From Lactuca virosa (Eukaryota > Streptophyta > Magnoliopsida > Asterales > Asteraceae): a stretch of 64,000 bases of DNA. Made by a program: the position numbers and the translations under genes. Positions 31,014 through 43,016 of this stretch are shown piece after piece (the stretch's first letter is position 1; each line of letters starts with the position of its first letter). Location: positions 39,900,295-39,964,294 of the forward strand of contig CAKMRJ010003334.1 in the NCBI GenBank assembly GCA_928212115.1, read 5' to 3'. The notes under the pieces were generated by a model that made no database searches, had not been told where the DNA came from, and saw only the letters and a program-made list of their open reading frames with translations.

Positions 31014-31379
31014 CACCACATTATATAAAGGAGTCATTGGCACTTGAAATTGCACTAGTTTTTGTGTGAGAACTAAGGGTGGCTGATTTCTAGAAGTGTT
31101 CTACTATTCTCTCAAGTTTCCAAGGTTTGTGGTGATTTGTGACTTCCATTTGAGGCATCCACATTATCGTTGTTAGGCTCTCAAACTCCAAGTAATCAAC
31201 CACTACTAAAAGGTATGTAACTCTACTAACTTATTATGTTTCAAAGTTCCCAATGCCATGCTAGTTAGGTTAAGAACCTTGGAAAAAAAAAATTTGCATG
31301 TATCTTTGTAAAACATAGATCCAAGGTTTCTAGGGTTGCATGTACACCTTAGGAGTGTTAGAATGCTCAAAACCCATCA
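31014..31379 (+). repeat. Element A 3' LTR, resumed part
   Basis: From CCACCACA to AAAACCCATCA it matches 16012-16379, including the TATA box (31022-31029). About 27 bp between the break at 23143 and this point are missing. Confidence 0.8.
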
Positions 31380-32280
31380 GTGGTATCAGAGCCTAGGCGT
31401 GTTTTCTTGATACTTGATGCAAATTGTTGAAAAAAGTCGAAAAATATGCATTCTGCTAAAGGAACTCGTCGAGTCCATGGGGGGACTCGACGAGTCCATG
31501 TGTAAAATCAACCTACTCGTCGAGTAGGTTCATGCACTCGACGAGTAGAATGCCCAGAGTGCAGTTTTCGAGTTTTGCTGCTGGAAATGGACTAGAAACA
31601 TTACCCTAAACTGTTTTGGTCTTATAAAACATGTTTAAGATGGTGTAATGGTTATGCTAATCCATTTCAATGACTATTATCAAAATTTCAAGTCTTGTAT
31701 GGTTTATTTATGATTCTTGAAATTGTTGATATGAATATTCATACACTTATGAGTTTAGAAGATCATAGGAATTATTTGCAACTTGCTTGTTAGTTTAATT
31801 CTTGATCATTATGTATTTTAATGGAATCCATAATTTGTCCTCAAGTTATGGATTACCAAAAGTTATTCTTTTAAAGTCCATTAATAAAAACATAGGTTAC
31901 ATAAAATGAAAAGTCTCTCATTTTAATAAACCATTAAGTCATAAGTTATGAAAGATGAAAAGTTTTGAAAGTTACAAAACTTGCCGTCAAGTTTTGGAAC
32001 ATGTAAAGTCTCACACACTTTGGTAAAACTTTAGTTCCAACCCCTAGAATTTTAAAAGCTAAAATTCAACCCTTATACTTTATAATATTATAAGTTTAAT
32101 AATAATTATATATGTATAAGAACAAGTCGTTTTACCGTTAGTAGACCTCATTCACGAAAGGTCTATAAGGGGGGTTATAAGGTTGTTGCCTATAAAATGG
32201 CAGCTTAAGGGTGTCCACTCTCACCCACCGCTTCCTTGACTGGTGGAGGGTCGTTAGCCGAACGGGTAGTACAATGACTC
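31380..32280 (+). mobile_element. Fragment C: second PBS and leader after the A 3' LTR
   Basis: PBS TGGTATCAGAGCC at 31381-31393, then about 890 bp of leader nearly identical to 16394-17280, with doublets at 31464-31546 and the hairpin at 31825-31854. No gag. It ends in the stem block and joins E LTR sequence at about 32280. Confidence 0.85.
31464..31546. repeat. Two ACTCG-N-CGAGT doublets in fragment C
   Basis: 31464 (T) with 31485 (A), and 31515 (T) with 31536 (A), centres 21 bp apart. The first centre is T where A has C, which makes this copy fully self-paired. Confidence 0.9.
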
Positions 32281-32586
32281 ACTAAGATTGTGATAAGTTA
32301 TGTATAGTATGTGATAAGTTATGTATAGTATGTGGTATCTTGGGGAACTCACTAAGATTTGTGCTTATGATTTTCAGTTTATGTTTTAGGTGCTTCGGTT
32401 TTCAAATGGAAGAGCTCGGGATGGTCGCAGGGCACACACCACATGTTTTCCGCATTCTGTGATTTACTATGATTCGATGATGTTTTGCCAAATCTTGATT
32501 ACCATGGTCTTAGGAAAATGATATGTATTAACGATTTATTTATTTGATAAACAAATATTTTGTGTCATTATTTTTGAGACGTTTCA
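32281..32586 (+). repeat. Element E 5' LTR, last part
   Basis: Matches 59356-59632 and ends GACGTTTCA. A 21-bp piece (TGATAAGTTATGTATAGTATG) is present twice at its start, once in the 3' LTR. Confidence 0.82.
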
Positions 32587-32589
32587 AGT

Positions 32590-32602
32590 TGGTATTAGAG
32601 CC
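32590..32602 (+). promoter_or_regulatory. Primer binding site of E
   Basis: TGGTATTAGAGCC, one transition from the initiator-Met site, four bases after the LTR end. Confidence 0.75.
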
Positions 32603-33724
32603 TTGGTTTGAGGGATTCGGGCACATTCTCGGGTGTGTCTAAAATCAAAGTGAGGATTTGTTAAAGTCTTTCAAAAAGAAATATATTTTTAGAAAGGGAT
32701 TTTTCTAAAAGAAGAATGGGTGTGGTGCATGCAATCAACTGAGCTCAAGTAAGTTTTCCCAAATTACCCATACATGTTATTTATTATGCTTTGATTTGTG
32801 AATTTGTGAATCGTATGCAAGTTAGGGCTGAGGATCTGCTTGGTTTTTGCATGATAGAATGCTAGGAGAGATGCCTTTGTATGCCTATTGTATGAGCTTG
32901 TAGAATTGCATGCTAGTTCTGATTAGAAAGTGATAGGTTGGCCTGATATGTGATGTCTGGTAGCCTAGGAAGCATGGGATGCTGGATTGGATATGATTTG
33001 GATGCGTAAGGCAATCGGTAGCGGGAGTGGGAGCTCATAGTATGGGTTATAGTATGTGGGATTGGATGCTTATGATTGTTCTACGGATTGGAGTGTTGTC
33101 GCATGAATGTTGCTTGCTTTGTGCTTTGTGGATCTCATAAGTGATGTGAGTTAGCTATTGAGTGAGTATGTCTAGTCACATGTGGCAAGGGTTGGATGAT
33201 CTCAGAGTAACGAATTTGACCCTTTTGCGCAGCTCTCATTTGAGTCTAACCGTTGTAGGGATGAGTCTGTTACTCGAAGGATTATCTAAACTTTGTTGCA
33301 TGTGATTGTGTTCATGAGGTAGCTAATTGACATTATGAGGAGTTCTTCAGCATCTGATGGCAGGGTGAGATCGGGAACCTAGGAAAGCCTAGGGATTGAT
33401 TCAGTAGGATTTATTGCGCTGTTTAGCGAGTGTTGGTGTATGGATTTGAGAAGGTGACTTAGAGGGTTCGAGAGGATTCTGAGGAAAGTATGGATAGGTG
33501 TGGAAGGTAGTATTGGGCCCATACTACTGGAAGCACAGGATCCATAATCGAATCGAGGAGAGTCTTGGAGAATCTAGGAAGCCTGTGGGATGAGGATTCT
33601 TGGATATATTCAGATCTTTTCCATGTTGTTTCGGTATGGCGTTGAGCACTCAGGAACGGGGTCCAGGTTCTGGTCCCAGCTCAGTAGCAGGCAGTGAGCC
33701 GATCGATACGCGGACGCGGGAGTT
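32603..33724 (+). other. Element E interior, first part, non-coding
   Basis: No gag-like text in any frame. A block at about 33185-33292 recurs at 49000-49107 (GCGCAGCTCTCRTYTGAGTC and flanks). Interrupted by F at 33725. Confidence 0.65.
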
Positions 33725-33729
33725 TATCT
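33725..33729. repeat. Target-site duplication of F, left
   Basis: TATCT before the LTR; TATCT again at 46798-46802. Confidence 0.92.
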
Positions 33730-34050
33730 TGTTGGGTCTAAGTGTTGCGTCATGGACTCGGTTCGTTAGTCCATTTAGTTTACCCGGTTTGGGCCTGTCC
33801 AACCGTGGATAATCATTATGGTTAGCATTTATATATTGCATGCATGTATTGCTTTAAGTTTGTCGATCTCATTAATTACTTTGCATTGTAACCCTAGCAC
33901 ACCTCTACAGTCGAAGTTCTACATATATCTCTTCTGAGGTGTGAGTTATTAATCATTCGACACTATTTGATCCATTCTTGTGTTCTTTGATTACTTCATT
34001 CTTGTTATTCTGTTTGGAATCTATCGATCTATAACTCAATATTCTCATCA
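33730..34050 (+). repeat. Element F 5' LTR
   Basis: Starts TGTTGGGTCTAAG and ends ATTCTCATCA. Confidence 0.95.
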
Positions 34051-34052
34051 AT

Positions 34053-34064
34053 TGGTATCAGAGC
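34053..34064 (+). promoter_or_regulatory. Primer binding site of F, initiator tRNA-Met
   Basis: TGGTATCAGAGC two bases after the LTR. Confidence 0.93.
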
Positions 34065-34243
34065 AGGAGACTGTGTAATATATACGCATCTCTTCTGTTT
34101 GAAGAATCAATTAGGGTTTCTGCTTTTATTGAATATATAGAAGCCGTCTTCATCTAGTCGACGGTGTATCTGTCGTTCGATAAAACCCTAGTTTCAACTT
34201 TACAAGTCTGATTCAAGCAGATTAAAAGAAGAAGTTTATCATC

Positions 34244-35848
34244 ATGTCTCACGACGATTCTTAAGTCAATCCAATCAACATCTCCAACAGTATAGGATCA
34301 ACTACAAGGATCCCCATTCTCTATACTCAAGATTATGAAGTGTGGGCACATCACTTCGAATATTTTGTAGTTGGATCTGAAGACAATGGCTACTTGATCT
34401 GGGAAGCAATAACATTGGGGCCGTTTGTTCACTCTGGAACAAACCTAATAGTCAAGACTCAAAAAGAGTATAACCAACTCATGGCGGACGAAGATAAGAT
34501 GCCTCAAGACGAAAAAGACAAGGTGTTATGCAACGTTAAAGCCATGAGGATGATCCGATTCGCATTGCAATCCGATACTTTTTGTCTGTGAGTTCATGCA
34601 CAATAGCTAAATAAATATGGGATAGGTTGAAAGAATTATATTCAACAGATGAAGATCTAGAGCACTCTTTTGCTCTCTGGGTTTGGTGCTTTTGAACAAA
34701 AACCTGAAGAGAAGCTTGTTCAGACATTCGAGCAATTCAATCATCTGCTCAGTAAGATGATGAAGCATGGCATTGAAAGGAAGGTGATAGAACAAAAGGT
34801 TACCTTCATGAATGGATTAAGGCCCGAATGGATGGCGGTGGTTTCGAATATGAAGGCTTATGAGCAATTTAAATCATATTCACTGGCGAAACTGATGGGT
34901 ATTCTAAAATCTCATGAAAGCGTGGTGACAAAGGAAGCGAAGGTAGTTTCGGGTGTGGGTTCACTGGCCCTCGTTTCTAAAAGCAAGAATGTAGCAAACG
35001 AAGAGGAGGAATCTGATCTGTCAGAATGTGATCTATCCAACGAAAAATATGCTATGATGGTCACAAACCCAAAGAAGTTTGCTCGCAAAAAGTTCCCGAT
35101 CAACAAGAACCGAAACTGGCAGGGAAGCTATAGTTCTGAAAAAGTGAAAGAAGAACTGAAGATCACCACTCAAAAGGACGATGAAAAGAAGGAGAATAAG
35201 CTTGTGGGAGACTCAGGGTACGATTGCAACTACTGTCATGGAAAGAACCACTTTGCCAAGGATTGCATGCTAAGGAAGATAGCTGAGAAGAAGGATGGTG
35301 AAGATGACGAGACTTACTACATGAGAAAGCTGGAGGAGATAAAGAAGAAGAAAGCTACTAACGTTTCTATGAATGATTTGATTGTTCAGGAAAACGTTAT
35401 TGATGATGAGTTCGGTGGAGTGGAAGTCTGTTCCACAGATTCTAAGGATGAAGAGGTACGAAGACCCTCGCATGGAAGAGCATTTGTGGCGAAAGAAGGA
35501 ATTGCTGAGTCGGCTGGGAGATGCTTAATGGTTACAACCGAAAGTAAGCATGAGGAAGCGCAGGTCATGGAAGACAGATGTTTCGCTGCCAAGCCCATGA
35601 GTGAAAAGATCAGCGACTGCGATCAATTGATCAAGAAGGTACAAACTATCCTAGAATCTCATAAAGTGCCACTAACAAACTATGAAAAAGATTTAAATGA
35701 ATTAAAATTCAAGTTTTCAAATTTAAGTGGAAGTCTTATGCAAACTCGCCTAGCTAATTCTAACCTAAACGACCAACTCAGCAGGGAGTCTTCCAAGAGT
35801 GAGGAGAGAAGGATGTGGATTCAGCAGAAGGAGTTAGGGGTTAAGTAG
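34244..35848 (+). pseudogene. Element F gag, capsid and nucleocapsid part
   Basis: ATG at 34244 (MSHDDS) with a stop at codon 7; the same frame continues to a stop at 34589 and again from 34670 to 35848. The capsid-like region (VWAHHFEYFVVG, LVQTFEQFNHLLSKMMKHG) is followed by an acidic/basic linker and the knuckle CNYCHGKNHFAKDC (CX2CX4HX4C) near 35225. The ATG lies 180 bp after the PBS, a far shorter leader than in A. Gag forms the particle. Broken by stops rather than by frame changes in this part. Confidence 0.85.
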
Positions 35849-37458
35849 GGCTAGGGATGAACTTATTTATTTGCAAAGAGACAATTTGAAAATTTTGAAA
35901 CAAAGAAATGTTTTCTGTTTGATTGCTAAACGCCTATATACTAACATCACTCAGTTACATTTAGATTGTGAGATAGGAAAACAGATTCATAAAATGATTT
36001 TGCCTTTCCTTGAATTTAAGGAGGACGAAGTCATTGCTGAATGTGAATCTATAATGTCCTCGGATGAAGTTTCTGTCACTTACAAATATGGACTGGACAA
36101 AATTGAATCTTTCATTGAGTCTAAAGAACATAAATGCATGCTTAAGAATTTACTGGACGAAAACGATAAATTAAAAATAAAGACCGAAACTATACAGAAG
36201 TTTGACTCATCCAACGCCAAATTGAGTTCAGAAAATAAAATAAATTTGGAAACCACTTCTGAATTTGATGAGGAAAGTGAGATGAGTGAAATCTCTGTAG
36301 AAGATGAGGTCGATTGTTCAAAATTTCTTAAAAGCGAACCCGATGCAGCCAAACCACTCATAGCTGAAAATTCGGTTGAATATGCTCGAGTGTCAAAAGA
36401 CAAATCCAAGAAACTCAAAGAAAAGGTTGTTGTTTATCAGAAAGTGCAAACTACTCCAAACCAAGTGTATGCAGTCACTGGAGTGACTAAGAAACAAACA
36501 GCTGAGTTGACCTCCATGGTTGACAAAGATAATGCTGAAGGGTGTGATAACTTCTTCTGGTCAGCTCCCATCGATAATGCAGACGAAACAGTTGGTCTGT
36601 CAGAGCAAAACCTCATGGAGAGTTAAGGGACGATACATACCCGAACCCCTCAACAAGCCCTCAAGCTTCGATAAACCCAACACAAGTGGTACAAAAGATA
36701 TACCAGAGGAACCACTGAAAGCTACCAGCGATTCATCAACAACAACCGGTGCTCATGAGAAGAAAGCGAAACCTAAGGCCAACATTCACTTGACTCAAGA
36801 GCAACTTGCTGAACAGAAACGACAGAGGAACAAAAGATACATGAAAAATCTCAATGAGAGAAAGCAGTTTTGGCACTCACAAAACCCCTCTTATGTTCGC
36901 TCTGAAAAAGCTTCTACTCTCAAAAAGGAAGCACATGCCAAGTCTCATTCTAGCAATCAACATCAATCGTACCGTCAGGCGAACCGAACGACCCGTTTCG
37001 GCCCTAATACTTGTGGTCACGAGAACCAAAAGACAAGTTTTGGTCCCAGCTCCTACTACGCCAAAAACCGAAGGTCCAGTTTCGGTCCCAACACAAGAGC
37101 TCAGAACCGAAAGTCAAGTTTCGGTCCTAAATCCCATCCTCCTCACTCTCATCCTAAACCCAACTCTGTGAAGGATGTCAAAGGAAAGGGAAAGCTGTAC
37201 TCAGATACTGAAGTCCAAAACACCAAAAAGTCAGCTACCCCTAGAACTTCCAAGAAAACCTCTACTGAGAAACCTACTAACAATAACACACACCGGTTAA
37301 AACAAGATAAAAATAAAATCAAAGTTTACACCATCAAACGAAAAGATGAAACCACATTAATAAAAAGAACATATATGGTTGATCTTTCGGTTGCAATTCC
37401 CTATTCTGTAAAAGACTCACCAGGGCCCAAGAGACTTTGGGTTCCTAAATCTGCTTAA
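35849..37458 (+). pseudogene. Element F gag C-terminal extension
   Basis: A frame change near 35850 leads to 35871-36626 (rich in Glu, Lys and Leu; coiled-coil-like) and another near 36600 to 37458. The latter is basic and carries four spaced FGP motifs (RFGPN, SFGPS, SFGPN, SFGPK) between about 36990 and 37130, then a Lys-rich tract. Long gag extensions of this sort precede protease in SIRE-type elements. Function unknown; an RNA-binding role for the basic part is a guess. Confidence 0.65.
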
Positions 37459-40400
37459 ATTTTGCAGGTTATCAGTGACGAGCAGTTTGACGAAGAATGG
37501 TATATTGACAGTGGCTGCTCTCGTCACATGACTGGAAGGAGGGAAGAGCTTAGGGAGTTTCGGTCCCTTAAGGATGGTGGATGTGTGAAATACGGAAACA
37601 ACTCTTTCGGCACGATCAAAGGGTATGGGATGATCACCAACGAGAGTTCTCAATACGAAAAGTGGCCTACGTGGAAGGACTGCAGCACAACCTCATCAGT
37701 GTTTCTCAACTAGTCGTAGGAACCGGTTTAAAAGTCTCGTTTGACGATGAGGGCTCAGAGATAATTGAAAAGCAAACGAAGAAAGTTCTGTTGAAATCTG
37801 AGCGAAAGGGGAAATGTATCCTCTAAATCTCAACCCAATAAAGGAAAGCCTGCAATATGTTTGCTGTCGAAGGCGAACTCAGATGAAAGCTGGTTGTGGC
37901 ACCGAAGACTATCGCACCTGAACTTCAAAGATATCAATAAACTGGTGCTCGGTGATCACGTGCGTGGACTTCCTGTTCTTAAATTTGACAAAGAACATCT
38001 GTGCGCAGCATGCGAGATGGGCAAGCAAAGTCGAAAAGTCACCCCTCTCGAATCAATACAAAGATCATCGATCCTCTGGAACTACTGCACACGATCTATG
38101 TGGCCCTTCGGCTATCAAAAGCTTCGGTGGTAGTAAGTTTATACTTGTAATTGTAGATGATTTTTCTCGCTTCACCTGGGTTTTCTTTCTTAAACAGAAA
38201 TCAGAAGCGACTCCCAAGCTGAAGGTTTTCATCAAACAAGTGGAAGTACAGCTGCGAAAGGTGGTTCGAAACATTAGAAGCGATAATGGTCTTGAGTTCA
38301 AGAATAAAGACTTTGAAGATTTTCTGGCTGAAAAGGGAGTAACTCACAACTTCTCTGCTCCCTATACTCCACAGCAGAATGGGATCGTTGAAAGGCGAAA
38401 CCGTTCTTTATGTGAAGCGGCGAGAACCATGCTGAGCTTCGCCTCTCTTCCTCTATATTTCTGGGCGGATGCAATTGCTGCTGCATGTTACACTCAGAAC
38501 CGATCCTTCCCAAACAAACGATTCTCCATCACTCCATACGAGATTTTGATTAATCGTAAGCCCAATGTGAAGTTTTTCCACGTGTTCGGTTCCCGATGCT
38601 TTATTTTCAATTCCAAAGCGAACCGAAAAAAATTTGATGTCAAGGCAGACGAAGGAATCTTTCTTGGTTATTCGCTTACTTCAAAAGCATATAGGGTTCT
38701 AAATAAACGCTCAAAGAAGATTGAAGAAACCTATTATGTCACTTTTGACGACAATTATATGAAGAAAATGCGAACAACAGAAAGTCCAACGGAGGAAATC
38801 TTTCCAAAATCTGGTCAAGTCTCGGTTCCTATTGCTAACTGTTTGATGAGTACATGCTACTTTTTGATGAACCAGAAAGGCGATCAACTCAGAAGCGAAA
38901 GCAGCAGATAACAAAATCGATAACTTGAAGATAATCATCGATGAAGCTGCTAAAGTCATGGAAAACGAGCCTCATCAACCAACCGAGAAGCAGAATCAAA
39001 GCGAACCTACTGAATTCAGTGAACATCCAGCTACTGATGACCCTCCAAGAAAGCTCAATACTCCAGGGGGAGGGTACGTCTACACCAAAACCAAACGACA
39101 TGCCTTACCTGGGGGAGAATCCATCAAATAACCCAACACATGAAGATCCATCTGAGGGGGGGAGCACTGAATCTGACATAGGATTCGGTTCGCCATTTGA
39201 GGGGGAGAATGAAAATGCAAATGACGAAGGCGATATGTCAGAACTGGAAGAAGAAGTCAATGCTGAGCTGGATCCTGCCTATGATCCAAATTACCCTCCT
39301 CTCATAAAATGGACAAAGGATCATCCTAAAACACAATTATTGGTGAATCATCTGAGGGTGTTCTCACACGCTCACAAATGAAAGCGAAGCAAACTGCTTT
39401 ATTCTCTCAAGTAGAATTCTGCATGTTTAATTCGTTTGTCTCTAAAGTAGAACCGAAGACGGTAAATGCTGCTCTTGATCACTCTGATTGGGTGCAAGCT
39501 ATGCAAGACGAACTCCATGAGTTTGAACGAAATCGTGTTTGGAGACTGATTCCCACACCAAAGGATGCATCTGTAGTCGGCTTAAAGTGGGTATTTAGAA
39601 ATAAGTTAGATAAAGAGGGTAATGTCATTCGCACAAAGCGAGGCTGGTGGTGAAAGGGTATTGCCAGGAAGAAGGAATAGACTATGAAGAGACCTTCGCT
39701 CCAGTAGCAAGGTTGGAATCTGTAAGAATCTTCTTGGCATATGTTGCACATAAAAACTTCGAAGTTTTCCAAATGGATGTAAAATGTGCTTTCTTGAATG
39801 GAGAACTAGAAGAAACGGTATACGTTGAGCAACCACCCGGATTTGTGAACGAGAAGATTCCTGATCATTGCTACATTTGGATAAAGCGGTCTATGGATTA
39901 AAGCAAGCACCGAGAGCCTGGTATGAAACTCTAACTCGGTTTCTCAAAATGTCAAAATTCAAGCAAGGTTCGGTTGACCCAACCTTCTTTCGCAAGAGAG
40001 GGCGAACACTTAATGATCGTTCAAATTTACGTCGATGACATCATCTTCGGCTCCACGAATCCTAGCTTAACAGCTGAATTCAGGAAGTTGATGGAGACTA
40101 AATTTGAAATGAGCGCAATGGGTCCGATTAACTTTTTCCTTGGATTGAATATAAGACAGGGACCAGAAGGCATCTTCATCAATCGGGAAGCGTACACAAA
40201 GACATTGTTAACGAAGTTCGGCATGACGGGAGATTCGAAAGTAAAGGTTCCAATGGCATTTGGCACGAAGTTGACTCCATCTCTTGAGAAAACCGACTGT
40301 TGATATGACTCTTTATCGTCAAATGATAGGGTCACTAATGTATCTAACGGCTAGTAGGCCAGACATAATGTTTTCTGTCTGTTATTGTGCCAGGTTTCAA

Positions 40401-41000
40401 GCTAATCCAAGAGAACCTCACATGATTGCAGTGAAAAATATCTTCCGGTATTTAAAGCGAACCTCGTCTCTCGGTCTTTGGTATCCTGCAAAATCTGGCT
40501 TCTTTGTTCAAGCTTTCTCTGACGCTGATCTTGGTGGATGTGGATTGGATCGAAAAAGCACAACCGGCGGGTGCCAGTTCCTTGATGGCAAACTTGTCAG
40601 CTGGCAGTCAAAGAAACAAACTTGTGTGTCCCTCTCCACAGCCGAAGCTGAGTACATTGCTGCAGCGTCCTGCACATCACAGGTCATATGGATACAAAGC
40701 CAACTTAGAGATTATGGCTTGAGCATGAAGAAAATCCCTCTCTACTGTGACTCTGAAAGTGCAATACGAATATGTCACAATCCAGTGCAACACTCCAAGA
40801 CAAAGCATATCGCACTGAGATATCACTTCATCAAGGACCACGTTGAAGATGGAAATGTTGAAATTCACTTCGTTCGGTCCTCAGATCAACTGGCTGACAT
40901 CTTCACTAAGGCCTTACCAGAAGCAAGCTTTAACAAGATACTCCAAGGCTTGGGAATGATGGAAGCTGAGTCAGCACCGAAACCTTCTACTACTCACTAA
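37459..41000 (+). pseudogene. Element F pol (protease, integrase, RT, RNase H)
   Basis: Protease: EEWYIDSGCSRHMTG. GAG-pre-integrase: WLWHRRLSHLNFKDI with CAACEMGKQ. Integrase: FILVIVDDFSRFTWVFFLK, IRSDNGLEF and QQNGIVERRN in DD35E spacing. A low-complexity linker follows (38900-39380). RT: VGLKWVFRNKLDKEGNV, FQMDVKCAFLNGELEE and IYVDDIIFGSTN. RNase H: DLGGCGLDRKSTTGGC, EAEYIAAASCTSQ and CDSESAIRICHNP, ending at the stop 40998-41000. At least five frame changes (about 37700, 37840, 38100, 39650, 39890 and 40290) split it. Confidence 0.9.
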
Positions 41001-41004
41001 AACT

Positions 41005-41392
41005 AAATAAGCGAAATAGAGCGTTTGCTCGGTCTATTTTGGCTCCTGAATTTTCGGGAACCGAAATGAACCGAACGCCCGGTCTATTTCGGTTCTTAAA
41101 TTTTTGGGAACCGAAATGAACCGAACGCTCGGTCTATTTCGACTCTTAAATTTTTGGGAACCGAAATGAACCGAACGCTCGGTCTATTTCGGCTCTTAAA
41201 TTTTTGGGAACCGAAATGAACCGAACGCTCGGTCTATTTCGGCTCTTAAATTTTTGGGAACCGAAATGAACCGAACGCTCGGTCTATTTCGCTCTTAAAT
41301 TTTTGGAACGATTGAACCGAACGCCGGTCTATTTCGGTGCTCTTAATTTTTGGAACCGAATAACCGAACGCTCGGTCTATTTCGCTTATCTT
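41005..41392. repeat. 50-bp tandem array of hairpins directly after F pol
   Basis: About seven units with period exactly 50 bp in the middle, degrading at both ends. Each holds nested inverted repeats: outer GAACCGAAAT with ATTTCGGTTC (first full unit 41058-41095) and inner ACCGA-ACGC-TCGGT. It starts within 10 bp of the pol stop codon. Confidence 0.9.
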
Positions 41393-42907
41393 TTCTAAGG
41401 AATGGTTTCGGTTGTAAAATTTTATAAAGCTTTCTTATTCTTTCGTGTGTTAATATTTAGTTTCATTTCTGTTTTTATTATTTTTCAAAAAATCCAAAAT
41501 TCAAAAAATATTTTATGTTTTTTTTATTTTTCAGAAAATCCAAAAGCTTCAAAAATATTTCTAAGTTTCTTTTTGTTTTTGTCTAATATCTCTATTCTAA
41601 ACATCAATTCAAGTTCACAGATGCGAAACACGATGATGATGGGGCAGGTATAATCTTCTTCTCTTTGTACTAGTTAAGTGTCCCTAGAAGCATGCTGCTG
41701 CATGTAGACCGAAGCCTCCATGACTCTGAGTGAAGCCTTAATGATTCGATAAACACCAATCGTTTCTTCCCAATCAGGCTGCTTAAATCACTCAAGTCAC
41801 GAGCTACCTAACTCTTCTCATAGTGAGTTAAGAGTTTTCTGCTTTGTCCTTCTAATATAGCAGAGGTACTTTCGGTTCCTTAACCACCTCACATTTCTCG
41901 ATTTAAGTTTCGCTTCATAAAAGTAACCCTTAAGACTCTCAGCAATTACCACTGAGGTTTATGGTTACACAATCTCTGTGTTGATGATCTTAGTTTCGTT
42001 TACCACGTGCTAAGTGAAACCCAAAATCCAACACCTTGAATGCATTGACGGTGAACACTCTAATGTTCAAGCTATTACTTGTTACCTCACGAAATCTCTT
42101 TTTCTTTTTGCGTGATCTTTATGAAACTGTCTAACACCAGGACGTTTCTTCCCATAAGATCCAGTTTATTTTTTTTTTGGAGATTTCTTACTAATTTCTA
42201 GTCACTTAATATATTTTTCAAACCTACTTGTTCAACAAACCACATCGGTTCACAAGTACTTCACCCTACTTTCGGTCTTATTTCAAGTATCAAGGTTCGG
42301 TTGAAGGTAAGCTACCCTATAAAGCCTATAATTGAAAAGATGCCTTTCAATGTTTCTTTACAAACATTTGATCGTATTTCACGGGAAACCACACAGACAC
42401 TTCTCAGTCTCTCTTGACTTTGAAGGAAGAGATTCGTGCCCGGGATCATCAGTTTCATGTCTCAATAGACATCACTTAAATCCCACAAATATTTTGCTTT
42501 ATTTCTTTATCATTGGCACACTCTTGCACGAAGGTCTTTATGATTTTCCAAATTCTTGTTCGTGGTACTAATGGCAAGTTTCAGATTTATGCTTTCGAGT
42601 TTATCAGATATGGTGGTTTCCTTTATTATGAAGAAGCGACAGTTGATTACAATAACGCGAAAGGATGTATCTAATTTATGGTGGTGTTGATTTTTTTATT
42701 AATAAAAATCAAATAAGGGTGAGTCAGCATGAAGTTGAAACGGTTCAAAATTTGAACAGGAGATAAGGTCAAAAAGGCGCGTGAATTTGAAACGGCACCT
42801 GATATCACGCCTGCTGACGATACCAGGCTGTCAAATCCCGCTTTTTCTGGCGACGCTTCAGAGATAAAATCATCATCACAACGAATTTTTCTCTCTCCTA
42901 GAGATGG
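41393..42907 (+). other. Spacer of F between hairpin array and downstream ORF
   Basis: No gene. T-rich at 41400-41590; an AT inverted repeat (TGATTTTT/AAAAATCA) at about 42688-42712. The last 100 bp become GC-richer and promoter-like. Confidence 0.7.
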
Positions 42908-43016
42908 TATAAAAGATTTTCTCGCACCTCTTGGACTCCTTTACCGTTTCTTCTTTCTCTCTCACAAACACATCGGCGATATTCCACTGTTCATCTTCTT
43001 CTTCCCACCTGCAACA
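42908..43016 (+). promoter_or_regulatory. Candidate internal promoter and 5' UTR for the downstream ORF of F
   Basis: TATAAAAG at 42908-42915, a pyrimidine-rich start region (42930-42965, CTCCTTTACC then TTCTTTCTCTCTC) about 30 bp on, and a start codon in strong plant context (CAACAATGGCT) at 43017. This is the layout of a plant polymerase II promoter and short leader. Activity is inference. Confidence 0.55.

Larger units (their letters stand above)
15610..31379 (+). mobile_element. Element A: Ty1/copia retrotransposon with broken gag-pol, 3' LTR interrupted by element B
   Basis: The 5' LTR (15610-16379), initiator-Met PBS (16381-16393), 1.5 kb leader, gag-pol (17905-21942), 3' UTR, PPT (22771-22782) and 3' LTR (22783-23143, resumed 31014-31379) follow in plus order. 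Integrase precedes RT, the copia arrangement. The 3' LTR is followed at once by another PBS and leader (C), so the structure is LTR-interior-LTR-leader, not a simple insertion. The expected target duplicate is not visible at the right side. Confidence 0.87.

Noticed and set aside
16379..31379. Exact 15,000-bp offset between the two A-type LTR ends
   Set aside because: The pieces between have unrelated histories; I treat the round number as coincidence, although a read check of the junctions would exclude an assembly effect.
33600..33812. 70-codon ORF running from E interior into the F LTR
   Set aside because: Crosses a transposon boundary proven by the TATCT duplication.
42688..42712. AT inverted repeat as transcription terminator
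   Set aside because: Short, AT-only, in an AT-rich spacer; no comparative support within the window.
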